Shown here in pieces: positions 1-9,051 of a stretch of 64,000 nt of DNA (its first letter is position 1; every line of letters starts with the position of its first letter). The stretch comes from Janthinobacterium sp. PC23-8 (GTDB lineage: Bacteria; Pseudomonadota; Gammaproteobacteria; Burkholderiales; Burkholderiaceae_D). The notes under the pieces were generated by a model. The model worked only from the letters and a program-made list of their open reading frames with translations. It was not told the origin of the DNA and made no database searches. Both the position numbers and the translations under genes were made by a program. The DNA lies in the NCBI RefSeq assembly GCF_002250505.1, contig NZ_NJGY01000001.1, positions 982,151 to 1,046,150 of the forward strand, written 5' to 3'.

Positions 1-337
1 TGTCGGCATATTGCCCGAGATCGGCGATCAGTTTGGCGCTGTTGGCCGCGTCCGACTTCGGCTCGCCCGCATAGCGCGCCGAGTACACGCCCGGCGCGCC
101 GCCGAGCGCATTGACGCACACGCCCGAATCGTCGGCCAGCGCGGGCAAGCCCGTCAGGCGCGAGGCGTGACGCGCCTTTTGCAGCGCGTTTTCGACAAAG
201 GTGCGAAATGGCTCGTCAGCTTCAGGCACGTCGTACTCGCCCTGGGCGTGCACGGCAAAGCCGATGGTCGAGAGCAGCTCGTTGAATTCCTTGAGCTTGC
301 CGGCGTTGTTGGAGGCGAGGATGAGGCGTTGGGTCAT
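1..337 (-). CDS. rdgB: dITP/XTP pyrophosphatase, 3' end cut off by window edge
   Basis: RdgB/HAM1-family nucleotide pyrophosphatase. It hydrolyses non-canonical purine triphosphates (dITP, XTP) to monophosphates and so keeps deaminated bases out of DNA and RNA. The visible N-terminal 112 residues start MTQRLILASNNAGKLKEF, the family's SNNxxKxxE substrate-binding signature. They continue with FxENAxxKA (near residue 50) and LADDSGVCVNALGGAPGVYSAR, which carries the metal-binding aspartates. The rest of the gene lies left of position 1. It reads away from the window, in the same direction as rph and about 60 bp after it, so the two may be co-transcribed. The family call is firm. Confidence 0.93.
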   Translation of the reverse strand, partial: MTQRLILASNNAGKLKEFNELLSTIGFAVHAQGEYDVPEADEPFRTFVENALQKARHASRLTGLPALADDSGVCVNALGGAPGVYSARYAGEPKSDAANSAKLIADLGQYAD

Positions 338-398
338 GTCAGTCGTCCGTGTGAAGTGCCGACATTGTAAACCTTTTGCACGCCACCCGCCTCTGCCC

Positions 399-1127
399 TT
401 ACAGCCCCAGCGCCTGCTTTTGCAGCCTGACCAGGTCGGCGATGCCGCCTTGCGCCAGGTCCAGCAGCCGGTTCATGCCGGCGCGGTCGAAGGCGGCGCC
501 CTCGGCCGTGCCCTGCACTTCGATGAAGTGGCCCGCTTCCGTCATCACCACGTTCATGTCGGTATCACAATTGGAGTCTTCCGCGTAATCGAGATCGAGC
601 ACCGGCATGCCCTGGTAGACGCCGACCGAAATGGCGGCGACAAAGCTTTTTACAGGGATCGCAGTGATCGCGCCGCGCTTTTGCAACTGCGCAAACGCAT
701 CGTAGGCAGCCACCATGGCGCCGGTGATCGAGGCCGTGCGCGTGCCGCCGTCGGCCTGGATCACGTCGCAATCGAGATGCAAGGTGCGCTCGCCGAAGGC
801 CTGCAGATCGAAGGCGGCGCGCAGCGAGCGGCCGATCAGGCGCTGGATTTCCTGGGTACGGCCGGACTGCTTGCCGCGCGCCGCTTCGCGGTCCATGCGC
901 GTATGGGTCGAGCGGGGCAGCATGCCGTACTCGGCCGTCAGCCAGCCTTGTCCCTTGCCCTTCAGGAAACCGGGCACCTTGTCCTCGATGCTGGCGGTGC
1001 AGATGACCTTGGTGTCGCCGCACTCGATCAGCACCGAGCCTTCGGCATGCATGGTGTACTGGCGGGTGATGCGGATGGCGCGCAGTGCGTCGACGGCGCG
1101 GCCGCTCGGGCGGGATGCAAATGTCAT
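399..1127 (-). CDS. rph: Ribonuclease PH
   Basis: Phosphorolytic 3'-5' exoribonuclease that trims the 3' ends of tRNA precursors. The 242-residue length is normal for the family. The protein shows the N-terminal [11 protein letters not shown], then a [19 protein letters not shown] segment, then [15 protein letters not shown], and [18 protein letters not shown], which forms the phosphate and active site. The frame is open for 45 codons upstream. I chose the ATG at 1127 because the family begins [10 protein letters not shown] and an AGGA lies 8-11 bases before it. It is divergent from yicC, a pairing common in proteobacteria. Confidence 0.95.
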   Translation of the reverse strand: MTFASRPSGRAVDALRAIRITRQYTMHAEGSVLIECGDTKVICTASIEDKVPGFLKGKGQGWLTAEYGMLPRSTHTRMDREAARGKQSGRTQEIQRLIGRSLRAAFDLQAFGERTLHLDCDVIQADGGTRTASITGAMVAAYDAFAQLQKRGAITAIPVKSFVAAISVGVYQGMPVLDLDYAEDSNCDTDMNVVMTEAGHFIEVQGTAEGAAFDRAGMNRLLDLAQGGIADLVRLQKQALGL

Positions 1128-1436
1128 GGAGTGTCCTGTAGGGGTGGATGCGGCAGCGATTTTACCACCGCGCGGCGCCCTGCCAGATAGCGATCGCCGC
1201 CAGGACGGGCGAACCAGAAAGCAACACGCTCGCCTGCACGACAATCCTGCCCCACCCTGCACAATTTTCTTTACAATGCCGTAAAACGCACACTATTGCG
1301 CCGCATGCGCCTTCTCATGCGCAAAAAACGGGCCACCCCACGATGGCGCCCCTGTTTCAGGCGCGCGGGCGGTCTTGCCTGCGCTAGCTGATTAAGTGTA
1401 TAAGTGACTGTATATAAGACCAAATCGGGGAATCCT
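1128..1436. promoter_or_regulatory. rph/yicC divergent intergenic region
   Basis: About 310 bp between two divergent genes with no convincing gene of its own. On the plus strand, TTGCCT (1375-1380) and TATAAG (1399-1404) are 18 bp apart and could form a sigma-70 promoter for yicC. If so, transcription would start after the ATG at 1404. That supports a yicC start at the TTG at 1437 or the ATG at 1452. I could not settle an rph promoter. Confidence 0.35.
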
Positions 1437-2342
1437 TTGAGCATTTCGAGCATGACAGGCTACGCCGTTGCCACCAGCGAAGGGGCTGCAGGCACGCTGA
1501 CAATTGAAATCAAGAGCGTCAATTCACGCTTTCTCGACCTGCAATTCCGTATCAACGACGATTTGCGCGCGCTCGAACCGGACCTGCGCGCCGCTGTCAT
1601 GTCGGCCATCACGCGCGGCAAGGTTGAAGTGCGCCTGAGCTTTGGCCGCAAGGCCGCCACCGCCGGCACGCAGGCGCTGAACCTGCCGCTGCTGGCCGAA
1701 CTGGCGCGCCTGCAATCGGAAGTGGGCCAGCATTTCGTGTCGGCGCCCGTGATGTCGGTGGCTGAACTGCTGCGCTGGCCTGGCGTGATCGAAGAAGCGC
1801 AAGTGGGCCAGGAGTCGCTGCAAGCGGACGTCGGCGCCCTGACAAAACGGACGATCGCCGCCTTTGTCGACAGCCGCAAGCGCGAAGGCGCGGCGCTCGA
1901 AGCGGTGCTGGTGGCGCGCATCGAAGCGATGGAAGCCATCGTCAAGCGCATCACGCCATTGATCCCGCAAGTGGTCGCCGCCTTCCAGCAAAAAGCCATC
2001 GAGCGCATGCAGGACGCGCTGGGCCTGGCCAGCCAGGGGTCGCATTCGGCGCTGTCGCGCCAGGACGCGATGGAGCGCATCCGCCAGGAAGTGATCCTGT
2101 ACGGCATCCGCATCGACGTGTCGGAAGAACTGGCGCGCCTGTCGGCCCACCTGGGCGAAACGCGCCATATCCTGACCAAGGGCGGCCAGGTCGGCAAGCG
2201 CCTGGACTTCATGATGCAGGAACTGAACCGCGAAGCCAACACCCTGGGCGCCAAGGCGTCCGTCAAGGAACTGGCCGACGCCTCGATGGATCTGAAACTG
2301 CTGATCGAGCAGATGCGCGAACAGGTGCAGAATCTGGAATAG
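1437..2342 (+). CDS. yicC: YicC family endoribonuclease
   Basis: YicC/YloC-family protein of about 301 residues; members are described as endoribonucleases that influence RNA stability. The sequence begins SISSMTGYA, the family's hallmark N-terminus. It continues through EIKSVNSRFLDLQFR, the central ITRGKVEVRL stretch and the C-terminal KRLDFMMQELNREANTLGAKA, which is the conserved DUF1732 block with acidic metal-ligand candidates. I prefer the TTG start at 1437, behind a GGGGAA purine run. An ATG at 1404 in the same frame adds 11 unconserved residues, and ATG 1452 is the other candidate. It precedes gmk by about 100 bp, the usual yicC-gmk order. Confidence 0.9.
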   Translation: MSISSMTGYAVATSEGAAGTLTIEIKSVNSRFLDLQFRINDDLRALEPDLRAAVMSAITRGKVEVRLSFGRKAATAGTQALNLPLLAELARLQSEVGQHFVSAPVMSVAELLRWPGVIEEAQVGQESLQADVGALTKRTIAAFVDSRKREGAALEAVLVARIEAMEAIVKRITPLIPQVVAAFQQKAIERMQDALGLASQGSHSALSRQDAMERIRQEVILYGIRIDVSEELARLSAHLGETRHILTKGGQVGKRLDFMMQELNREANTLGAKASVKELADASMDLKLLIEQMREQVQNLE

Positions 2343-2448
2343 CGCCCGCCTGGCGTGCCATGGGACTGGCCGCGCGCCTTGCCTCTTGGTAAAATAGCGG
2401 ATTGGGCGCCGCACTAACGGCGCCATCCCACGCCTTGGAAAAATACGC

Positions 2449-3087
2449 ATGAGTCACCCTACCGCCTTCTCCGGCAGCCTGTTCGTGGTCGCCGCGCCCT
2501 CGGGCGCCGGCAAATCGACGCTGGTCAACGCGCTGCTGGCGCAGGAACCGGCCATCAAGCTGTCGATCTCGACCACCACGCGCGCGCCGCGCCCCGGCGA
2601 AGAGCACGGCCGTGAATACTATTTCACCAGCGCCGACGATTTTATCGCGCGCGCCGACCAGGGCGAGTTCCTGGAATGGGCCGAAGTGCACGGCAATTAC
2701 TACGGCACCTCGCGCATCATGGTCGAGCAACAGATGGCGGCCGGCACCGATATTTTGCTGGAAATCGACTGGCAGGGCGCGCGCCAGGTGCGCAAACAGT
2801 TTCCGCGTGCGGCCGGGATTTTCATCCTGCCGCCGTCGATCGATGCGCTCGAAGAGCGGCTGAACAAGCGCGGCCAGGACGAACCGCACGTCATCACGCG
2901 GCGTCTGCTGGCCGCCGGCGGCGAAATCGCCCACGCGCCGGAGTTCGAATATGTTATTATCAATGAAGAGTTTACGGTCGCTTTGTCCGAACTGAGCGCG
3001 ATCGTGAGAGCGGCCCGTTGCCGGTTTGCGCAACAAGCGGCCCGCAACGCCTCGCTTTTCGCCCAACTGGGCCTGCACGCCGAATAA
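2449..3087 (+). CDS. gmk: Guanylate kinase
   Basis: Phosphorylates GMP to GDP with ATP, an essential step of guanine nucleotide supply and of (p)ppGpp precursor supply. The 212 residues include the P-loop APSGAGKST (residues 16-24) and the GMP-binding segment [19 protein letters not shown]. They also include the [14 protein letters not shown] lid region and [13 protein letters not shown]. Length and domain order are normal for the family. It is followed by rpoZ and the (p)ppGpp synthetase gene, the classical gmk-rpoZ-spoT arrangement. Confidence 0.97.
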   Translation: MSHPTAFSGSLFVVAAPSGAGKSTLVNALLAQEPAIKLSISTTTRAPRPGEEHGREYYFTSADDFIARADQGEFLEWAEVHGNYYGTSRIMVEQQMAAGTDILLEIDWQGARQVRKQFPRAAGIFILPPSIDALEERLNKRGQDEPHVITRRLLAAGGEIAHAPEFEYVIINEEFTVALSELSAIVRAARCRFAQQAARNASLFAQLGLHAE

Positions 3088-3119
3088 CAGCGCTGCACGC
3101 CAGTCACACAGCGCCACGC

Positions 3120-3141
3120 ACCAATACTGTACCAATACTAT
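3120..3141 (+). repeat. 11-bp tandem repeat before rpoZ
   Basis: ACCAATACTGT is followed at once by ACCAATACTAT, two near-identical 11-base units. The second runs into TATATT and the rpoZ ribosome-binding site AGGAG. It may overlap an rpoZ promoter. Seen directly; the function is unknown. Confidence 0.6.
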
Positions 3142-3156
3142 ATATTAGGAGTTACC

Positions 3157-3360
3157 ATGGCCCGTATCACCATTGAAGATTGCTTGAAGCAGATCCCTAA
3201 CCGTTTCCAGCTGACCCTGGCGGCGACCTACCGCGCACGTCAGTTGCTGCAAGGCCATACCCCTAAAGTGGATGCCAAGGACAAGCCTACCGTTGTCGCA
3301 CTGCGCGAAATCGCTGCCGGCAAAGTCGGCATCGAGATGCTGAAAAAGGTGCCGATGTAA
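3157..3360 (+). CDS. rpoZ: RNA polymerase omega subunit
   Basis: Small subunit that binds beta-prime and helps assemble RNA polymerase; it also forms part of one ppGpp-binding site in proteobacteria. The 67 residues begin [19 protein letters not shown] and contain [10 protein letters not shown] and [13 protein letters not shown], the conserved omega core. Short omegas of this length are usual in betaproteobacteria. AGGAG stands 6-7 bases before the ATG. It lies between gmk and spoT. Confidence 0.97.
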   Translation: MARITIEDCLKQIPNRFQLTLAATYRARQLLQGHTPKVDAKDKPTVVALREIAAGKVGIEMLKKVPM

Positions 3361-3441
3361 CAGCCAGGCGCGTGCCGGAACAGTGGTGATCCCTGGTTCT
3401 ACTTTACCCTTTATTCACACTGCGAAGTAACGCGACGTTTT

Positions 3442-5706
3442 ATGAGTCTGACCCCAGCCGACACGACTTCAGCAGCACCGCCACCCCTGGCCCCGCGTCA
3501 GGCGCCAAAAGCGCCGGGCACGCATGCGCCAGGCACCGGCACGTCCAGCCCGCCGCCACCCGTGCCCGGCGTGGCGTCGGTCAGTCACCTGGCCGACAAG
3601 CTGGCCGAATACCTTTCTCCCGCCGACCTGAAAAAAGTCAAGGAAGCCTACCGCTTCTCCGACGAAATGCACCTGGGCCAGATGCGCCGCTCGGGCGAGC
3701 CGTATATCTCGCACCCGATCGCCGTGGCCGAAATCTGCGCCGACTGGAAGCTCGACGCGCAGGCCATCATGGCCGCCCTGCTGCATGACGTGATGGAAGA
3801 CCAGGACGTCAAGAAAGACGAACTGATCGAGCGCTTCGGCGCCCCCGTCGCGCACCTGGTCGACGGCTTGTCGAAACTGGAAAAAATCGAATTCCAGAGC
3901 CAGATCGAAGCGCAGGCGGAAAACTTCCGCAAGATGCTGCTGGCGATGGCCTCCGACGTGCGCGTCATCCTGATCAAGCTGGCCGACCGCCTGCACAATA
4001 TGCGCACGCTGGACTTCATGACGGCCGCAAAGAAGGCGCGCATAGCCGGCGAGACCATGGAAGTGTATGTGCCGATCGCGCACCGCCTGGGCCTGAACAA
4101 TATCTTCCGCGAACTGCAGGACCTGTCGTTCTCGCATCTGCACCCGATGCGCTACCGCACCCTGGCCAAAGCCGTCAAGGCGGCGCGCGGCAACCGGCGC
4201 GAAGTCGTCAACAAGATCATGGAGGCGGTGAAAAGCACCCTCTCCATGGCCGAGATCGACGCCGAAGTGACGGGCCGCGAAAAGTCCCTGTACGACATCT
4301 ATAAAAAGATGCGCAGCAAGCACCTGTCGTTCTCGCAGGTGCTCGACGTATATGGCTTTCGCGTGGTGGTGGGCAACTTTGCCGACTGCTATGTCACCCT
4401 GGGCACCCTGCACAGCCTGTACAAGCCGATGCCGGGCAAGTTCAAGGACTACATCGCGATCCGCAAACTGAACGGCTACCAGTCGCTGCATACCACCGTC
4501 ATCGGCCCCTACGGCACGCCGGTGGAATTCCAGATCCGTACCCAGGAAATGCATCGCACCGCCGAGTCCGGCGTGGCGGCGCACTGGCTCTACAAAAGCG
4601 GCGAATCGAACCCGTCCGACCTGCAACAGCGCACCCATGCGTGGCTGCAGTCGCTGCTCGACATCCAGCAGCAGACGGGCGACTCGGCCGAGTTCCTGGA
4701 ACACGTCAAGGTCGACCTGTTCCCCGATTCGGTCTATGTATTTACGCCGAAGTCGAAGATCATTGCGCTGCCGCGCGGCGCCACGGCGATCGACTTTGCC
4801 TATTCGATCCACACCGGCATCGGCGACCAGACCGTGGCCGTCAAGATCAACAATGAAACCGCGCCGCTGCGCACCGAGCTGCACAATGGCGATATCGTCG
4901 AAATCATTACCGATTCGGCTTCGCGCCCCAGCCCCACCTGGCTGTCGTTCGTGCGTACCGGCAAGGCCCGTTCGGCGATCCGCCACCACCTGCGCACCAT
5001 CAACCTGCCCGAATCGATTTCGCTGGGCCAGCAACTGCTGTCGCAGGCGCTGCAAACCCTGAATATCGGCGCCGACCTGCCGGCGCCGCTGGTCGAACGC
5101 CTGCTCAACGAATCGAGCGCCCATTCGCTCGACGAGCTGTACGCCGACATCGGCATCGGCAAGCGCATGGCTACCCTGGTGGCGCGCCATATCTTTGGCC
5201 TGATCGGCGGCGAAGCGGCCAGCATGCCGGTCGAACACAACCACGGCAGCGAGCTCGACCCGGTCACCATCTGCGGCAGCGAAGGCGTGTCCGTGCAACT
5301 GGCGCCGTGCTGTTTGCCGATCCCGGGCGACCAGATCATCGGCCAGCTGCGCCGCGACCAGGGCCTGCTGGTGCACACCAGCGACTGCACCCAGGCCAAG
5401 CGCCAGCGCATCAAGGAACCGGACCGCTGGATCGCCGTGCGCTGGGGCACCGAGCTGAACCGCCGTTTCGACTGCCGCATCAAGGTCCTGATCAACAGCG
5501 AGCGCGGCATCCTGGCGCGCGTGGCCGCCGAAATCGGCGAGTCCGACGCCAACATCATCTATGTCGGCATGGACGAAGACAAGGACAACGTGCTCGACCA
5601 GCTGCGCTTTACCGTGCAGGTGAAGGATCGCGTACACCTGGCGGCGCTGCTGCGCAATGTGCGCAGGGTTGCCGGCGTGAACCGCATCCTGCGCGAACGG
5701 AATTAA
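3442..5706 (+). CDS. spoT: Bifunctional (p)ppGpp synthetase/hydrolase
   Basis: Makes and degrades the alarmone (p)ppGpp during the stringent response. The 754 residues run in order: a proline-rich N-terminal tail (about 1-45); an HD hydrolase domain with intact HDVMED at 115-120; a RelA/SpoT synthetase domain with GREKSLYDIYKKM and the LNGYQSLHT segment; a TGS domain (VFTPKSKIIALPRGATAIDFAY); a helical and zinc-finger-like part (APCCLPIPGDQIIG); and a C-terminal ACT domain. The intact HD motif argues for hydrolase activity, hence SpoT/Rel type rather than hydrolase-dead RelA. It lies downstream of gmk-rpoZ. The proline-rich tail is longer than in enteric SpoT. Confidence 0.94.
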   Translation: MSLTPADTTSAAPPPLAPRQAPKAPGTHAPGTGTSSPPPPVPGVASVSHLADKLAEYLSPADLKKVKEAYRFSDEMHLGQMRRSGEPYISHPIAVAEICADWKLDAQAIMAALLHDVMEDQDVKKDELIERFGAPVAHLVDGLSKLEKIEFQSQIEAQAENFRKMLLAMASDVRVILIKLADRLHNMRTLDFMTAAKKARIAGETMEVYVPIAHRLGLNNIFRELQDLSFSHLHPMRYRTLAKAVKAARGNRREVVNKIMEAVKSTLSMAEIDAEVTGREKSLYDIYKKMRSKHLSFSQVLDVYGFRVVVGNFADCYVTLGTLHSLYKPMPGKFKDYIAIRKLNGYQSLHTTVIGPYGTPVEFQIRTQEMHRTAESGVAAHWLYKSGESNPSDLQQRTHAWLQSLLDIQQQTGDSAEFLEHVKVDLFPDSVYVFTPKSKIIALPRGATAIDFAYSIHTGIGDQTVAVKINNETAPLRTELHNGDIVEIITDSASRPSPTWLSFVRTGKARSAIRHHLRTINLPESISLGQQLLSQALQTLNIGADLPAPLVERLLNESSAHSLDELYADIGIGKRMATLVARHIFGLIGGEAASMPVEHNHGSELDPVTICGSEGVSVQLAPCCLPIPGDQIIGQLRRDQGLLVHTSDCTQAKRQRIKEPDRWIAVRWGTELNRRFDCRIKVLINSERGILARVAAEIGESDANIIYVGMDEDKDNVLDQLRFTVQVKDRVHLAALLRNVRRVAGVNRILRERN

Positions 5707-5827
5707 AAACACCTGTTAAACCTACTGCGCGTCGAGATTTGCGGCCTGCGATGCTCGCTGTGCTTAAGCACAGCTGCGCTTCTCAGCCACAACTCACTGC
5801 CGCTCGCTACGGTTTTCCAGGTGTTTT
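5706..5827. repeat. About 120-bp imperfect inverted-repeat element between convergent genes
   Basis: The outer arms AAAACACCTG (5706-5715) and CAGGTGTTTT (5818-5827) are exact reverse complements. The centre is a perfect 18-base palindrome, GCTGTGCTTAAGCACAGC (5757-5774). Between them the arms match partially (for example AAACC against GGTTT and GATTTGCGG against CCACAACTC). It fills the gap between the convergent spoT and greB stops. It could be a REP/BIME-like mobile palindrome or a bidirectional terminator. Confidence 0.65.
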
Positions 5828-5843
5828 ATGCTTCAACACTCGT

Positions 5844-6413
<570 letters not shown>

Positions 6414-6501
6414 CTGTCTATTGTAGCCCCGCCAGCTGGCCCGCACCTGCGTGCGCGTGGGCTTTTTTGACGTATCATCAGGGCAATATGTTTGGAGCCG
6501 G

Positions 6502-7095
6502 ATGAGAAAACACTACCGTTTCAGGCGCTGGCTGTTTGCGCCGCTGGTCTACCTGGCCGCCATTTTCCTGCTGATCGAGGAATGGCTGTGGGCGACCGGC
6601 GCGCGCGCCATGCGGCTGGTGGCGCAGTTTCCGCCGCTGCACGCGCTTGAAGCGTGGATACAGCGCCTGCCGCCCTACTGGGCGCTGGCCGTGTTCGTGC
6701 TGCCGGCGGTGCTGCTGTTTCCCGTCAAGCTGCTGGCCCTGCTGGCGATCGCGCGCGGCCATGCGTTTTCCGGCATCGGCGTGATCGTCGCGGCCAAGCT
6801 GGGCGGCGCCGCAGCGGTGGCGCGCCTGTACACGCTGACCCTTCCCACCCTGTTGACCTTGCCATGGTTTGCCCGCTGGCATGGCCGCTTCATGGAGAAC
6901 AAGGACCGCTGGATCGCCCGACTGCAAGCGACGCGCGCCTGGCGCCGCGTCAGCCGCCTGTCGAGCCTGCTGAGCCGCGCGCGCCGCGCCTGGTGGCGCC
7001 GCCTGCGGGCCGGCGCCGGCCGGCGCGGCCGCCACAATACGCGTGCGACCCGCGTGCTGCGCCGTTTTGCCGCTTTCTGGCGCGCACGCCGCTAA
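6502..7095 (+). CDS. Small membrane protein with arginine-rich tail
   Basis: Unrecognised 197-residue protein. There are hydrophobic segments at about 11-30, 59-83 and perhaps 91-107. From about residue 139 to the end there is an extremely arginine-rich, tryptophan-containing tail ending RRFAAFWRARR, which is probably cytoplasmic and near phospholipid head groups or nucleic acid. The ATG at 6502 is preceded by GGAG. It is transcribed toward the histidine kinase gene, which starts 6 bp after its stop, so the two may be co-transcribed. Similar proteins are annotated as hypothetical membrane proteins in related bacteria, as far as I recall. No function is assigned. Confidence 0.72.
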   Translation: MRKHYRFRRWLFAPLVYLAAIFLLIEEWLWATGARAMRLVAQFPPLHALEAWIQRLPPYWALAVFVLPAVLLFPVKLLALLAIARGHAFSGIGVIVAAKLGGAAAVARLYTLTLPTLLTLPWFARWHGRFMENKDRWIARLQATRAWRRVSRLSSLLSRARRAWWRRLRAGAGRRGRHNTRATRVLRRFAAFWRARR

Positions 7096-7101
7096 TGAAC
7101 C

Positions 7102-8256
7102 ATGAAGACCATTACCACCATGTCAGATACGCTTGAGCTGCCCCATCTGGCGCCGGCCCTGCAGGCCGCCAACAATGACGCCTATCTGTTCGACGCGGCC
7201 AACTGGCAGGTGCTCGACGCCAATCCTGCCGCCTGCAAGCACCTGCAATACAGCCTGGCAGCACTGCAAGCGATGACCTTGCTTCAGTTGGCGCCGCAAT
7301 GGCCCGATGGGCCGGTGCCGCTCGGGGACGGCATCGGCGCGCACGCCATCGTGCAGGCGCAGCTGCAACGGCGCGACAGCGGCGTCCACGCCGTGCGATT
7401 GCGCCTGACGCGCGCCGCACACCAGGGACGCGCGCTGATCCTGGCGCAGGGGGAGGAGCCGCGCACGCCGCAAGCGAGCGCAGCCGTCACGGAAGGCCGG
7501 CTCGAACAGCGCGAGCTGCGCCAGTCGCGCGCCCGCCTGGCCGAGCTGACGGCGCAAATCGACAAGGTAAGGCAGCAGGAGCGCACGCGCCTGGCGCGCG
7601 AACTGCATGACGACCTGGGCGGCAACCTGACGGCGATCAAGATGGCGCTGGCGATGCTGGCGCGCCGCCTGCCCGCAGGCGACGCCGCGCTGCAGGACCA
7701 GGCCGCCTATGTCGACGACCTGGTCGACCGCAGCATCGACGCCGTGCACCGCATTTCGCTCGACCTGCGTCCGTCCATGCTCGAGCTGGGGCTGGTCGCC
7801 GCGCTCGACTGGCAAGCGAAGCAATTCGTGCGACAGGCCGGCATCGAGTGCGTGTTTTCATCGAACCGCAAGGAGATCGACCTGAACCCGGACCAGGCTA
7901 CCGGCCTGTTTCGCATCGCCCAGGAAGCGCTGACCAATATCGCCAGGCACGCGCACGCCAGCAAGGTAGCGGTACGGCTCGACCAGCAGCGCCAGCACGT
8001 CCGCCTGTGCATCAGCGACAACGGCGTCGGCATGCGCCCGCTGGACCGCGCCAAACCGCAATCGTTCGGCATCCGCAGCATGAGCGAGCGCGCCAGTGCG
8101 CTCGGCGGCGCCCTGCAACTGGCCAACGCCCCGGCTGGCGGCACGCTCCTGACCATAAAAATCAGGCTGAGCACGCCCCGGGAGGCGATAATAGCGGCTG
8201 CTGCCAGTGCGGGCACGCAACACGGCCCGCGGCAGCCGGATGTCAGTAAACCATAA
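7102..8256 (+). CDS. PAS-containing sensor histidine kinase (NarL/DegS type)
   Basis: Soluble histidine kinase of 384 residues with no membrane segment. An N-terminal PAS-like domain (about 15-110, with NDAYLFDAANWQVLDANPAA) is followed by a coiled coil. Next is a HisKA_3 dimerisation domain with the phospho-acceptor in RELHDDLGGNL (His169). The ATPase domain shows EALTNIARHA (N box) and ISDNGVGM (G1 box). The HisKA_3 type pairs with NarL-family regulators, and exactly such a gene follows 28 bp downstream. The signal is unknown; the lack of membrane segments suggests a cytoplasmic input. An alternative start is the ATG at 7120. Confidence 0.9.
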   Translation: MKTITTMSDTLELPHLAPALQAANNDAYLFDAANWQVLDANPAACKHLQYSLAALQAMTLLQLAPQWPDGPVPLGDGIGAHAIVQAQLQRRDSGVHAVRLRLTRAAHQGRALILAQGEEPRTPQASAAVTEGRLEQRELRQSRARLAELTAQIDKVRQQERTRLARELHDDLGGNLTAIKMALAMLARRLPAGDAALQDQAAYVDDLVDRSIDAVHRISLDLRPSMLELGLVAALDWQAKQFVRQAGIECVFSSNRKEIDLNPDQATGLFRIAQEALTNIARHAHASKVAVRLDQQRQHVRLCISDNGVGMRPLDRAKPQSFGIRSMSERASALGGALQLANAPAGGTLLTIKIRLSTPREAIIAAAASAGTQHGPRQPDVSKP

Positions 8257-8284
8257 AGCAACACATGCAGAAACGAATGCAGTC

Positions 8285-8932
8285 ATGAAAGAAAAAGCCA
8301 TCATCCGGGTATTCATCGCCGACGACCATGCGATCGTGCGCGAAGGCCTGAAACAGATCCTGGCCGATACCCGCGACATCGTCGTCGCCGGCGAGGCCGA
8401 AAACGGCCACGATGCGGTCAAGCGCTTCCGCGCCTCAAAATGCCAGGTGATGCTGCTCGACATCTCCTTGCCCGACCGCAGCGGCATCGACGTGCTCAAG
8501 CAGATCAAGAAGGAAAAGCCGGACCTGCCGGTGCTGATGCTGTCGATGCACCGCGAAGACCAGTATGCGATCCGCTCGCTCAAAGCGGGCGCGGCCGGCT
8601 ACCTGACCAAGCAGAGCACGCCGCGCGAGCTGGTGACAGCCATCCGCCAGGCGGCAGAAGGCCTGAAATACATCAGCGCCGCACTGGCGCAGGAACTGGC
8701 CAACACGGTTGGCGAAGACCATGAAACGGCGCTGCACGAAACCTTGTCGGACCGCGAATACCAGACCCTGGTGCTGATCGCTTCGGGCAAGACGGTGGGC
8801 GCGATCGCCGAAGAACTGAGGCTGTCGGCGAAAACCGTCAGCGAATACCGCGCGCGGCTGCTGCTGAAGATGAAGCTGAAAAACAGCGCCGAGCTGACTC
8901 TTTATGCGATCCGCAACCAGCTGGTGGAGTAG
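8285..8932 (+). CDS. NarL/FixJ-family response regulator
   Basis: DNA-binding response regulator of 215 residues. The receiver domain has the acidic pair in FIADDHAIVREGL, the phospho-acceptor Asp59 in MLLDISLPD, and the conserved lysine in AAGYLTKQST. The C-terminal LuxR-type helix-turn-helix contains LSDREYQTLVLIASGKTVG and LRLSAKTVSEYRARLL. I chose the ATG at 8285 (MKEKAIIRVFIADDH) because the receiver fold begins there. It is cognate by position with the preceding kinase. Targets are unknown; the diguanylate cyclase and flagellin genes lie next downstream. Confidence 0.93.
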   Translation: MKEKAIIRVFIADDHAIVREGLKQILADTRDIVVAGEAENGHDAVKRFRASKCQVMLLDISLPDRSGIDVLKQIKKEKPDLPVLMLSMHREDQYAIRSLKAGAAGYLTKQSTPRELVTAIRQAAEGLKYISAALAQELANTVGEDHETALHETLSDREYQTLVLIASGKTVGAIAEELRLSAKTVSEYRARLLLKMKLKNSAELTLYAIRNQLVE

Positions 8933-9051
8933 CTTGCGGGCGCATATCGTGGGAATTGGCGGCCCTTCGTCATGCTTCTCCAACAATAAGTGCTTTGCCA
9001 ACTCGCATATCATGGGGATAATTAGCAGATATCTAAAAAGGCCGTGCCTAC

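Noticed and set aside
3469..5712. A 747-codon open frame opposite spoT
   Set aside because: It is the antisense shadow of a well-conserved gene in high-GC DNA. The product is low-complexity (His/Gln/Ala/Val-rich) with no family motif.
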